A stretch of 10,866 nt of DNA from CAZNJQ01 sp964573545 (GCA_964573545.1 CAZNJQ010000023.1:1-10866); one strand, 5' to 3'; positions 5,990 through 10,866 are shown, counted from the first letter of the stretch. Made by a program: numbers and translations. Notes: generated from the letters alone by a model not told the origin.

Positions 5990-6415
5990 TTACTGTAATT
6001 TCGCCAACAACTCTTCCGGAGTTTTTATGATATCCGAGAAGAGAATGTCGCGGCAGATCTCGCCGCCGACACTGTACGGCTGTTCAGGTTCAAGCGCGTA
6101 GATAATCATCCCTTTTCCGTGAGCATATCCGAGCTCGAGGGTTGTATTGACTCCCAAATAGCCCTTCTTGTTGTAGATGTAACAGATGTCGGCTTTTCGT
6201 ATCCGCTCAAAGTGTGCATGGACCATCGCAGGCACCTGGCCGCGATACTTTTCATCCTGGAGGCGTTCTTTTTCTTCTTTTTTAACAAAGTCGTTGCTCT
6301 GTTCCTCAAAATTTGGCTCAAAAACAGCCGGCGCCCCGAGTTCTTTCAATGCGCACACAAGGTTGCTTATCTCATCTTTATAACGCTGTGAACCGCAAAT
6401 AACGACTGATTTCAT
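5990..6415 (-). CDS. Nucleoside 2-deoxyribosyltransferase-like protein
   Basis: A 141-residue single-domain protein with a Rossmann-like fold of the nucleoside 2-deoxyribosyltransferase superfamily. Members exchange bases on 2-deoxyribonucleosides or hydrolyse (deoxy)nucleoside N-glycosidic bonds. Seen: VVICGSQRYKDE (4-15) at the phosphate/sugar-binding N-terminus, KADICYIYN (74-82) with Asp76, and NTTLELGYAHGK (90-101), where Glu94 matches the catalytic glutamate of the family's ELGYA-type motif. Many small relatives are annotated only as domain proteins, so true transferase activity versus a hydrolase or nucleotide-binding role is open. The neighbouring deoC and Nudix genes make a deoxynucleoside role attractive: release of deoxyribose units that DeoC could consume, though a kinase or phosphorylase step would also be needed. 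No Shine-Dalgarno sequence and no clear -10 box are visible at this start; a hairpin-rich 420-nt region lies upstream. Confidence 0.75.
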   Translation of the reverse strand: MKSVVICGSQRYKDEISNLVCALKELGAPAVFEPNFEEQSNDFVKKEEKERLQDEKYRGQVPAMVHAHFERIRKADICYIYNKKGYLGVNTTLELGYAHGKGMIIYALEPEQPYSVGGEICRDILFSDIIKTPEELLAKLQ

Positions 6416-6457
6416 GATATTTTTAAGACTTAATGAGAAATCGACCGCTAAAAATCA

Positions 6458-6480
6458 GTATCTGGTATATATTTGATACT
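6458..6480. repeat. Inverted repeat AGTATC/GATACT
   Basis: AGTATC (6458-6463) and GATACT (6475-6480) flank an AT-rich 11-nt centre that contains TGGTATATA, an extended -10-like sequence on the plus strand. It lies 43 nt before the start of the deoxyribosyltransferase-like gene and could be an operator or part of a promoter. No regulator gene is nearby. Confidence 0.35.
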
Positions 6481-6506
6481 AGTGTGGTGGACTTCATTTA
6501 TCAATC

Positions 6507-6535
6507 TTGACGAATGCGCATTAGAATTGTCTTAT
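6507..6535 (+). promoter_or_regulatory. Candidate promoter of the hairpin-rich region
   Basis: TTGACG (6507-6512) and TCTTAT (6530-6535) are spaced by 17 nt. Transcription would begin near 6542, just before the first stem-loop of the structured region. The -10 is a 4-of-6 match, so this is tentative. Confidence 0.35.
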
Positions 6536-6541
6536 TTTACA

Positions 6542-6800
6542 CCTAGTTAAGGCGGATGGGGGATGGTTTGCCGCAGGTCTTAGTTGAGACCAGCGGACGA
6601 CAGCTATTGAATCTGCTGTGTCTGTGGAATTAGGCCGCATGGCAGTGCGTTTACCTGTTCGCAAGGCGGCTAGATACACAGCTGTGGCCCGCTACCTTAC
6701 CGTGTTCTTGTACGTAAATACATGGCGCTGCCCAGGGTTCTAGGAATAGAGACCCTTTCTGGGCTTATTCATGTCGCAAAATGTATATTGTGCGACACTA
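6542..6800 (+). ncRNA. Candidate structured non-coding RNA, class unknown
   Basis: The interval 6416-6838 (423 nt) has no credible coding frame. It contains dense secondary structure. (1) CCGC-A-GGTCT / AGACC-A-GCGG at 6571-6596 has a 6-nt loop. (2) A stacked arm at 6615-6682 has outer helix GCTGTGT/ACACAGC, a middle helix TAGGCCGC/GCGGCTA with one bulged G, and inner TGCG/CGCA. (3) GCCCAGGGTTCT at 6730-6741 pairs with 6748-6764 over about 12 bp with small bulges. (4) TGTCGCA/TGCGACA lies at 6772-6778 and 6791-6797. Plus strand is preferred because a promoter-like pair lies just upstream, but the stems are equally possible on the minus strand, as a leader of the deoxyribosyltransferase-like gene. 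I looked for the hallmark sequences of RNase P RNA, tmRNA, SRP RNA and 5S rRNA and did not find them; 6S RNA, with little conserved sequence, cannot be ruled out. The 3' end is undefined, as no good terminator is visible. Confidence 0.35.
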
Positions 6801-6838
6801 TAGAATGTAAACCACGGGGTCAAATAGGCCCGATATTC

Positions 6839-7090
6839 CTACTCCCCGCGGCCGAAGATGTTGTGGTATTTTTTCTCTACGACATCGTGGTACTGCGCTA
6901 CCTTCGGGAATCTTTTCCCGACCGTGGTGACTACGCGCTTGAAGTAATCGGATTCAAACGACAAGAGATAAAAACCGATAACGATAAGAAAAATTCCCTG
7001 GAGAAACGGCGTAAAAAGCCCCACGAAACCAATCGCGACCATCCCCCATCCCGCCGTAAATATCGCTGTTTTTCGTATGTATTTTTTCAT
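6839..7090 (-). CDS. Small two-helix membrane protein, PGPGW/DUF454-like
   Basis: An 83-residue protein with a basic start (MKKYIRK), two closely spaced transmembrane helices (about 8-26 and 29-45), and a charged cytoplasmic tail (46-83). The helix-turn-helix pattern, with glycine-rich first helix, a proline in the short turn (TPFLQG) and an LLSFESDYFKR segment after helix 2, resembles the small PGPGW-type inner-membrane proteins. The namesake motif itself is not conserved. The function of that family is not established. The gene lies 69 nt downstream of the sunset-domain gene on the same strand and may be cotranscribed with it. A weak GATAAC about 23 nt before the ATG is the only promoter-like box, and there is no Shine-Dalgarno sequence. 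Downstream, on the minus strand, CGGGG/CCCCG (6848-6844 and 6818-6814) can form a stem overlapping the end of the gene, without a T-run. Confidence 0.75.
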   Translation of the reverse strand: MKKYIRKTAIFTAGWGMVAIGFVGLFTPFLQGIFLIVIGFYLLSFESDYFKRVVTTVGKRFPKVAQYHDVVEKKYHNIFGRGE

Positions 7091-7159
7091 GGCTTGTGTT
7101 CACTTATTGTTATCTTGTTGGTTGTTCGTAGTATTCCTGTGAGATGTATAACATCCGGG

Positions 7160-7576
7160 TCATTGCAGCCCCTTACAATTCCCCGCAGGAGCATATCCGG
7201 CTTTTCTCGCTTCTTCTTCCGAGGAGAACCATATTTTATTTTCTTCTTTTATGCGTTGCGCTCCCGAGCACCACGGATAATGATATTTCGTGCCGTTTTT
7301 TGAGCCGACAACCGTTCCTTCTGATTCAAGGATCGCTCGATTATCCGAGAGGGACACCGCCGCACCGTCCCCGTTTACAGCACTCTCGAGCATCCCGTTC
7401 CGGGGATATTCTATTCGTACGGGGACCTTTGCCTCTTTGAGCTTCGAAAGCCGTCCAAGCCCGAAACCGCCAAGTCCCACAAGGACAACGACAAGAACGA
7501 TAACGACCCCTTCCCGCTCCTTGAGGTCATGTAAAAGAGACTTGCTTTGTCCAATAAAATACTGTATCCTTTCCAT
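7160..7576 (-). CDS. Membrane-anchored protein with C-terminal sunset/Ada-type zinc-binding-like domain
   Basis: Counting from ATG 7576 gives 138 residues. There is a short amphipathic N-terminus, one transmembrane helix (about 24-42), a polar linker, and a compact C-terminal domain (about 88-136). The domain reads GSKNGTKYHYPWC, then IKEENKIWFSSEEEARKAGY, then AGNC. This is the pattern of the small Ada metal-binding-like or 'sunset' domains that are frequent in CPR surface proteins. His99, Trp102, Cys103 and Cys134 are the conspicuous conserved-type residues and may bind metal. Role unknown; the topology suggests an exposed domain outside the membrane. The frame extends upstream to 7642, but a -10-like TATACT 9 nt before ATG 7576 supports the shorter form. 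It is divergent from rpmA with 80 nt between starts. Confidence 0.8.
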   Translation of the reverse strand: MERIQYFIGQSKSLLHDLKEREGVVIVLVVVLVGLGGFGLGRLSKLKEAKVPVRIEYPRNGMLESAVNGDGAAVSLSDNRAILESEGTVVGSKNGTKYHYPWCSGAQRIKEENKIWFSSEEEARKAGYAPAGNCKGLQ

Positions 7577-7585
7577 TTGTACGCT

Positions 7586-7614
7586 AGTATACGGTACAAA
7601 ACGAGAAATTGGAA
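7586..7614 (-). promoter_or_regulatory. Promoter of the sunset-domain gene, near-leaderless
   Basis: On the minus strand, TATACT (7591-7586) lies 9 nt before ATG 7576. TTCCAA (7614-7609), 17 nt upstream, is a poor -35. Transcription would start 0-3 nt before the ATG. This supports the shorter start over the one at 7642. Confidence 0.5.
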
Positions 7615-7639
7615 GCGTCTTACACGTAATTCCGTAATT

Positions 7640-7645
7640 CATAAT
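7640..7645 (+). promoter_or_regulatory. -10 box of rpmA
   Basis: CATAAT lies 11 nt before ATG 7657, implying a leader of only about 4-5 nt and no Shine-Dalgarno sequence. CTTACA (7619-7624), 15 nt upstream, is a weak -35. The box lies in a run of repeated AATTC words (7628-7655). Confidence 0.45.
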
Positions 7646-7656
7646 TCTTCAATTCA

Positions 7657-7929
7657 ATGGCAACAAAAAAGGCAGGAGGGACAGCTAAAAACCTTCGAGA
7701 TTCAAATCCGAAATATCTCGGCACAAAGCTTTATAGTGGAGAGCGGGCGCAACCCGGCTCCGTTATCATACGTCAGCGAGGGACACGGATACTTGCAGGT
7801 AAAAATACGCGAATCGGCAAAGACCACACGATTTTTGCCCTTAAGAACGGAGTCGTCAACTTTAGGGAAACCAGAAAGACGTGTTTTGATGGCAGGATGT
7901 CCAAGAAGAAGATAGTCGACGTTATCTAA
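7657..7929 (+). CDS. rpmA: 50S ribosomal protein L27
   Basis: L27 sits by the peptidyl-transferase centre, with its flexible N-terminus reaching toward the tRNA acceptor ends. The 90-residue product has the family pattern: MATKKAGGTAKNLRDSNPKY at the N-terminus, then LGTK, VIIRQRGTR (36-44), GKDHTIFALKNGVVNF (54-69) and a basic C-terminus. Length is normal. The second conserved position is Thr rather than the His common in other bacteria (MAHKK), a small departure. There is no N-terminal extension of the kind cleaved by Prp protease in Firmicutes. rpmA is usually paired with rplU (L21); here it stands alone, divergent from a membrane-protein gene and convergent with rplI, with its own nearly leaderless promoter and a strong terminator 1 nt after the stop. 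Confidence 0.97.
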   Translation: MATKKAGGTAKNLRDSNPKYLGTKLYSGERAQPGSVIIRQRGTRILAGKNTRIGKDHTIFALKNGVVNFRETRKTCFDGRMSKKKIVDVI

Positions 7930-7930
7930 C

Positions 7931-7959
7931 AAAAAATCCCGGCACGGTCGGGATTTTTT
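7931..7959. terminator. Bidirectional terminator between rpmA and rplI
   Basis: AAAAAATCCCG (7931-7941) pairs perfectly with CGGGATTTTTT (7949-7959) around a 7-nt loop. A/T flanks on both sides let it serve both convergent ribosomal-protein genes. Confidence 0.92.
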
Positions 7960-7973
7960 AATAACACCTCTGT

Positions 7974-8420
7974 TCACTTTTGCGGTATTACCGCTACGGT
8001 GATGGTTTTTTTCATGTCTCCTTCTCCGATCGATACCATGTGCTCGCCGACTTTCTTAATATGTGTGTCGATGTGAATGAGCGACGGGTCAACCTCGACA
8101 TGTTTTTGTTTTTTAAGCGCATGCGCGACGTCTGTAGCATCAAGCGCCGCGAAGAGAATCCCCTTCTCGTTCGTTTTTGCATCGATGGAAACATGCGAAT
8201 TCTCGAGTGCTTTGAGCGTTTCCTTGAGGGCTGTTTTCTTTTCCGCGGCTTCTTTCTCGTGCGCGAGTCGATGCTTTTCTATATCCTTAAGAACTCCTTC
8301 TGTGGCGACGAGCGCTTTTTTACAGGGTAAGAGAAAATTACGCGCAAATCCATCCGCGACATCTTTTAGCTCATACTTGCGCCCAATGCCAGGCACATCT
8401 TGAAGTAGGATAATTTTCAT
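7974..8420 (-). CDS. rplI: 50S ribosomal protein L9
   Basis: L9 binds 23S rRNA at the base of the L1 stalk and extends outward through a long helix. The 148 residues are the standard length. The N-terminal RNA-binding domain (1-50) contains MKIILLQDVPGIGRKYELKD and DVADGFARNFLLPCKKA, matching the L9 signature with Lys-rich ending. A charged connecting helix (about 45-75) and the C-terminal domain (80-146) follow. In CPR genomes L9 is absent from some lineages (established knowledge), so its presence is of taxonomic use. The gene has its own promoter, with the -10 box 8 nt before the ATG and no Shine-Dalgarno sequence, although the S41 protease gene lies upstream on the same strand. It converges on rpmA. 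Confidence 0.96.
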   Translation of the reverse strand: MKIILLQDVPGIGRKYELKDVADGFARNFLLPCKKALVATEGVLKDIEKHRLAHEKEAAEKKTALKETLKALENSHVSIDAKTNEKGILFAALDATDVAHALKKQKHVEVDPSLIHIDTHIKKVGEHMVSIGEGDMKKTITVAVIPQK

Positions 8421-8428
8421 GTGCGAAT

Positions 8429-8456
8429 ACTCTATCAGATATCAGTCTTTTTGCAA
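8429..8456 (-). promoter_or_regulatory. Leaderless-type extended -10 promoter of rplI
   Basis: On the minus strand, TTGCAA (8456-8451), a 16-nt spacer, then TGA immediately before TAGAGT (8434-8429), which makes an extended -10. The ATG follows after 8 nt, so transcription should begin at or next to the start codon. Confidence 0.55.
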
Positions 8457-8480
8457 CATCTCTGCATTGCTCTATGACAA

Positions 8481-8515
8481 CCTAAAACCTATCACCTACA
8501 ACCTAACACCTATCA
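8481..8515. repeat. Five perfect-period heptad repeats, CCTANNA
   Basis: Five consecutive 7-nt units begin at 8481, 8488, 8495, 8502 and 8509, each matching CCTANNA. The second and fifth are identical (CCTATCA). The last unit ends inside the stop codon of the S41 protease gene: TCA 8513-8515 read on the minus strand is TGA. The array fills most of the gap between that gene and the rplI promoter. The unit differs from the TGAC heptads near gltX and corA, but period and placement are the same. Confidence 0.75.
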
Positions 8516-9763
8516 CTCGGCCTTCAACACCTCTGCGGCCTTCTCGATCTGCGGGTCCATCCCCTTTTCTTTATCTTCAGCCGTGAATGGTATCGCGATA
8601 TCAGGTTCAAGACCGTTCTTTGAGAAAGAATGCCCTTCCGGAGTAAGCCAATGCGCGACAGTTATTTTAAGAGACGTCTCCGGGGTGACTTTGATAAGTT
8701 CTTGGACAGACCCTTTTCCGAAAGTCTTCGCGCCGACTAATGTTGCCGTGCCATGTTCCGAGAGCGCTCCCGCGAAGATTTCTGATGCAGATGCGGAACC
8801 TTGGTCGACAAGGATGACAAGCTTTAAGTTCTCGTTGAAGACATCATATCCCTTGCTCCGGTAAACGATAGGGTCCTGGTTGCCGCCGAAATCCTCGGTA
8901 ACGATGATTTTCCCTGCGGGCAGAAACCAGCTTGCCATATCAACCGCCGCTTCAAGGTATCCTCCCGGATTGCCGCGGAGGTCGATAATAAGTTTGTCGG
9001 TTCCGGCGCGCACGAACTCACGGAGCGCTTCTCGGAAGAGATTCGGTGAAGAAGCCGAAAAATTATAGAGCTCAATGACAAACACGTCGTCGGTGCGGAG
9101 TTTTGTATCTATGGTCGGTATATTGATGACGGCGCGTGTCACGACAACCTCGAATGATTCTTTCGAGCCGTCGCGCGAAAGTGTTAATGCGACATCGGTT
9201 CCGACTTCTCCCCGGATAATTTGCACCGCCTCCTCGACGCTCATTTCCACGGTGGGGATACCATCGATTGCAAGTATTTTATCGCCGGAGAGAATGCCCG
9301 CTCTTGAAGCAGGAGTATTTTTAAGCGGTGCAATGACTGTCAGCGTATTGTCGCGCATCCCGATTTCTATACCGACTCCACCGAAATTTCCGTTGATATT
9401 TTCTTCAAAGATCTCCGCATCCTGAGGCGGCAGGAAGATAGAATACGGGTCGCCTAAAGAATTCACAAGACCCTCTGTTGCCCCCCACACCCGTTCCTGG
9501 TTCGTTTTTTTGACATACTCCGTGGACGTTCCTGATGCGTCCCGCGTTGGTGCGAACTTCTCATCAATGAGGTTCCAGGTTTTCCAGAACGGCGCGAAAT
9601 CTGCCTCATCTCCCGAGAGCTGAGGAGCAGGTTCTTTGTTGACGGCCGAGATGACTTTTTGGACCTCGGGCCTATTTTCGTATCCTATATATACCCCAGA
9701 CGAAAAAACTCCTGCGGCGAGAAGGAGTCCTACGAAAATCACCTGTGCGCCTCGTACATTCAT
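8513..9763 (-). CDS. S41 family C-terminal processing peptidase (CtpA-like, PDZ domain)
   Basis: Serine protease that degrades or trims proteins at their C-termini outside the cytoplasmic membrane. 416 residues. An uncleaved signal anchor is at about 8-28. An N-terminal helical region contains WNLIDEKF and the WGATEGLVNSLGDPYS segment typical of the family. The PDZ domain spans about 127-210 (FGGVGIEIG to VEMSVEEAVQIIRG). The protease core has LIIDLRGNPGG (258-268), GSASASEI (322-329) with catalytic Ser325, and KTFGKGSVQ (346-354) with catalytic Lys350, 25 residues later as in known members. The catalytic pair is intact. Likely targets include envelope proteins or murein hydrolases such as the M23 protein here, but that pairing is inference. 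The start is backed by a strong extended -10 promoter 8 nt upstream. It is divergent from corA; rplI lies downstream but has its own promoter. Confidence 0.95.
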   Translation of the reverse strand: MNVRGAQVIFVGLLLAAGVFSSGVYIGYENRPEVQKVISAVNKEPAPQLSGDEADFAPFWKTWNLIDEKFAPTRDASGTSTEYVKKTNQERVWGATEGLVNSLGDPYSIFLPPQDAEIFEENINGNFGGVGIEIGMRDNTLTVIAPLKNTPASRAGILSGDKILAIDGIPTVEMSVEEAVQIIRGEVGTDVALTLSRDGSKESFEVVVTRAVINIPTIDTKLRTDDVFVIELYNFSASSPNLFREALREFVRAGTDKLIIDLRGNPGGYLEAAVDMASWFLPAGKIIVTEDFGGNQDPIVYRSKGYDVFNENLKLVILVDQGSASASEIFAGALSEHGTATLVGAKTFGKGSVQELIKVTPETSLKITVAHWLTPEGHSFSKNGLEPDIAIPFTAEDKEKGMDPQIEKAAEVLKAE

Positions 9764-9771
9764 TACAATGC

Positions 9772-9801
9772 ATTATCGCACACAGACACTTACGTGGTCA
9801 A
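9772..9801 (-). promoter_or_regulatory. Strong leaderless-type promoter of the S41 protease
   Basis: On the minus strand, TTGACC (9801-9796), an 18-nt spacer, then GATAAT (9777-9772) preceded by TGC, giving an extended -10. ATG 9763 follows after 8 nt. The -35 overlaps that of the opposing corA promoter. Confidence 0.7.
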
Positions 9802-9823
9802 ACAGCATAAAACGAGATATAAT
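9795..9823 (+). promoter_or_regulatory. Probable corA promoter
   Basis: TATAAT (9818-9823) is a perfect -10, with TGGTCA (9795-9800) 17 nt upstream as a weak -35. Transcription from about 9830 would give a leader of roughly 70 nt that carries the heptad repeat at 9848. The -35 overlaps that of the divergent S41 protease promoter, so the two may compete. Confidence 0.5.
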
Positions 9824-9847
9824 AAGCGCATTAAGTAACATAAAACA

Positions 9848-9861
9848 ATTGACATTTGACG
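9848..9861 (+). repeat. Heptad repeat shared with the gltX upstream region
   Basis: Two 7-nt units, ATTGACA and TTTGACG, match 489-502 at 13 of 14 positions. The next seven bases (GCTGCCG) look like a decayed third unit aligned with GTTGACG at 503-509. The repeat sits in the corA leader, between its promoter and start codon. Confidence 0.55.
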
Positions 9862-9898
9862 GCTGCCGCTTGGCCCATGGCCACAGGGTAGACGTCGG

Positions 9899-10828
9899 AT
9901 GTCACTAGCTACGATGCTGACCAAACAAACGTGCAGAAATATCACGTGGATTGATCTTGAATCCCCCACTCCCTCGGAGACGCGCTCGCTCATGGAAGAA
10001 TATGGCTTGCACTTTCTTGTTGCAGAAGAGTTATTGACGCCGACGCTTCGCCCCAAAGTTGATATCTATGAGAACTGCATCTATCTTATTCTTCACTTCC
10101 CGACAGTTACCCACTCTCACGACAAACACTCAGAACAAGAAATCGATTTTATTATAGGCAAAAACTTCTTTATAACGGCGCATTACGGTTTCATCGATTC
10201 CTTAGACAGAGAGAGGCGGCTCTTTGACGTCAATGCGATCCTAAAGAAATGCAACATCGGAGATCATGCAGGCTTTCTTTTCTTTTCGATGATAAAAGAG
10301 CTCTACGCAACGTCCATAGCCGAGCTTGACGTCATTCACAAGAATCTCGATGACATCGAGAACAGGATTTTTAAGGGAGAAGAGCGCCTGATGGTCGGAG
10401 TGCTCTCAAAAATGAATAGGAAGCTTCTTAATTTTAAAAAAGCGATAAGCCAACACAAGGAAGTTCTCGAATCTCTTGAGATCGCGGGACGAAAATTCTT
10501 CGGCCCTGATTTCTCGTACTATCTCCGCGCCATCACTGGTGAATACTACAAGGTCGCCGCTCTCCTTGAGGGGACAAAAGAGATTAGCGATGAACTCCAA
10601 GAGACCAACAACTCCCTGCTCACAACGAAAACGAACGACATTATGAAAACCCTTACCATCATGGGGGTTATCACGTTTCCTTCAATGCTTCTCGCGTCCC
10701 TCTTCAGTATGAATACTGATTTTTGGCCCATTGTCGGCGTGCAGAACGATTTCTGGGTCATCGTCGGCATCATGGCAGCGGTTACCATCGGATTTTTCGC
10801 ATTCTTTAAGTACAAAAAGTGGTTTTAA
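9899..10828 (+). CDS. corA: CorA family divalent metal transporter, variant signature (SMN)
   Basis: CorA proteins are pentameric channels that import Mg2+ (some Co2+ or Ni2+, or export Zn2+). The 309 residues show the usual plan: an N-terminal alpha/beta cytoplasmic domain (about 1-130), a long charged stalk helix (about 131-255; LDDIENRIF, LSKMNRKLLNFKKAI), TM1 (about 252-269), a short periplasmic loop, TM2 (about 285-303), and a basic C-terminus (KYKKWF). The hallmark GMN at the end of TM1 is replaced by SMN (Ser270-Met271-Asn272), and the loop lacks the usual MPE-type acidic sequence, reading DFWPIVGVQNDFW. Because the GMN glycine is almost invariant, transport specificity or activity could differ. 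Start: ATG 9899 has only a weak AGGG upstream; ATG 9914 is an alternative. The stop overlaps the following cysS start as TAATG. Confidence 0.88.
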   Translation: MSLATMLTKQTCRNITWIDLESPTPSETRSLMEEYGLHFLVAEELLTPTLRPKVDIYENCIYLILHFPTVTHSHDKHSEQEIDFIIGKNFFITAHYGFIDSLDRERRLFDVNAILKKCNIGDHAGFLFFSMIKELYATSIAELDVIHKNLDDIENRIFKGEERLMVGVLSKMNRKLLNFKKAISQHKEVLESLEIAGRKFFGPDFSYYLRAITGEYYKVAALLEGTKEISDELQETNNSLLTTKTNDIMKTLTIMGVITFPSMLLASLFSMNTDFWPIVGVQNDFWVIVGIMAAVTIGFFAFFKYKKWF

Positions 10829-10866
10829 TGGTGTCTCTCTTCAACACCCTCACGCGCAAAAAAGAG
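10828..10866 (+). CDS. cysS: Cysteinyl-tRNA synthetase, N-terminal fragment
   Basis: The ATG at 10828 shares its A with the corA stop (TAATG) and opens a frame running off the window edge. The 13 visible residues, MVSLFNTLTRKKE, match the highly characteristic CysRS N-terminus (a LYNTLTRKKE-type pattern). The catalytic motifs lie beyond the window. The overlap implies translational coupling with corA in one transcription unit. The call rests on a short stretch, but one that is distinctive for this enzyme. Confidence 0.8.
   Translation, partial: MVSLFNTLTRKKE

Noticed and set aside
6676..6687. Palindrome CACAGCTGTG as a regulator binding site
   Set aside because: It lies within the arm of the larger predicted fold and is not placed at any promoter; the hairpin explanation is simpler.
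6542..6838. RNase P RNA, tmRNA, 6S RNA, SRP RNA or 5S rRNA
   Set aside because: The conserved GAGGAAAGTCC-type core, the tmRNA GGTTTCGAC and tRNA-like 3' end, the SRP GGAAGG-AGCAG loop and 5S motifs are all absent on both strands. GGTCAAATAGG (6818-6828) recalls part of RNase P RNA, and TGTTCGCAAG (6656-6665) recalls 6S RNA, but neither has supporting context.
6722..7303. 193-codon plus-strand open frame
   Set aside because: It runs antisense through two minus-strand genes with clear transmembrane and domain patterns, and its own translation is low-complexity and basic.
7628..7655. AATTC words before rpmA as a fourth heptad array
   Set aside because: AATTC recurs at 7628, 7635, 7642 and 7651, but the last step is out of phase and the sequence is simple AT-rich promoter DNA, so phasing is not convincing.
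1..10866. TGA recoding as in Gracilibacteria/SR1
   Set aside because: TGA ends at least three genes at sensible positions (4216, 7160, 8513), and no conserved protein needs read-through of TGA.
1..10866. CRISPR arrays, insertion sequences, prophage or defence genes
   Set aside because: No spaced direct repeats of 25 nt or more, no transposase, integrase, nuclease or reverse transcriptase signatures were seen; the heptad arrays are too short and have no spacers.

Overview
The window looks like a stretch of a Candidate Phyla Radiation (Patescibacteria) chromosome, most likely a Parcubacteria-type lineage. This is inferred from gene content and style, not from a marker-gene tree. Signs are very tight gene packing, a compact glutamyl-tRNA synthetase, several tiny membrane proteins of the kind common in that group, and promoters that sit almost directly on start codons. 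TGA is used as a normal stop (unknown gene ending at 4216, S41 protease, sunset-domain gene), so this is not one of the lineages that reads TGA as glycine. No phage, transposon, CRISPR or toxin genes are visible; this is a core-genome region.

Layout. Positions 1-3243 (+): the end of murG, a short repeat-filled gap, gltX, and a coiled-coil M23 peptidase whose start overlaps the gltX stop. Positions 3263-4216 (+): two unrecognised genes, one a small membrane protein, closed by a terminator. Positions 4328-5218 (+): a DeoC-type deoxyribose-phosphate aldolase. It converges on a Nudix hydrolase (5305-5811, -), with a bidirectional terminator that overlaps the Nudix stop codon. Positions 5990-6415 (-): a nucleoside 2-deoxyribosyltransferase-like protein. 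Positions 6416-6838 hold no credible gene but many hairpins, and are the best candidate here for something undescribed. Positions 6839-7576 (-): two small membrane proteins. Positions 7657-7929 (+): rpmA (L27). It converges on rplI (L9, 7974-8420, -), again with a bidirectional terminator. Positions 8513-9763 (-): a CtpA-type S41 protease. Positions 9899-10866 (+): a CorA-type transporter and the first 13 codons of cysS.

Functional themes are cell-wall synthesis and remodelling (murG, M23, S41 protease), translation (gltX, rpmA, rplI, cysS), and deoxynucleoside/deoxyribose metabolism (deoC, the deoxyribosyltransferase-like gene, possibly the Nudix enzyme). The main non-coding signals are: (a) 7-nt-phased degenerate tandem repeats in three gene boundaries; (b) -10 boxes 6-11 nt before six start codons, suggesting leaderless mRNAs; (c) the hairpin-dense region 6542-6838.
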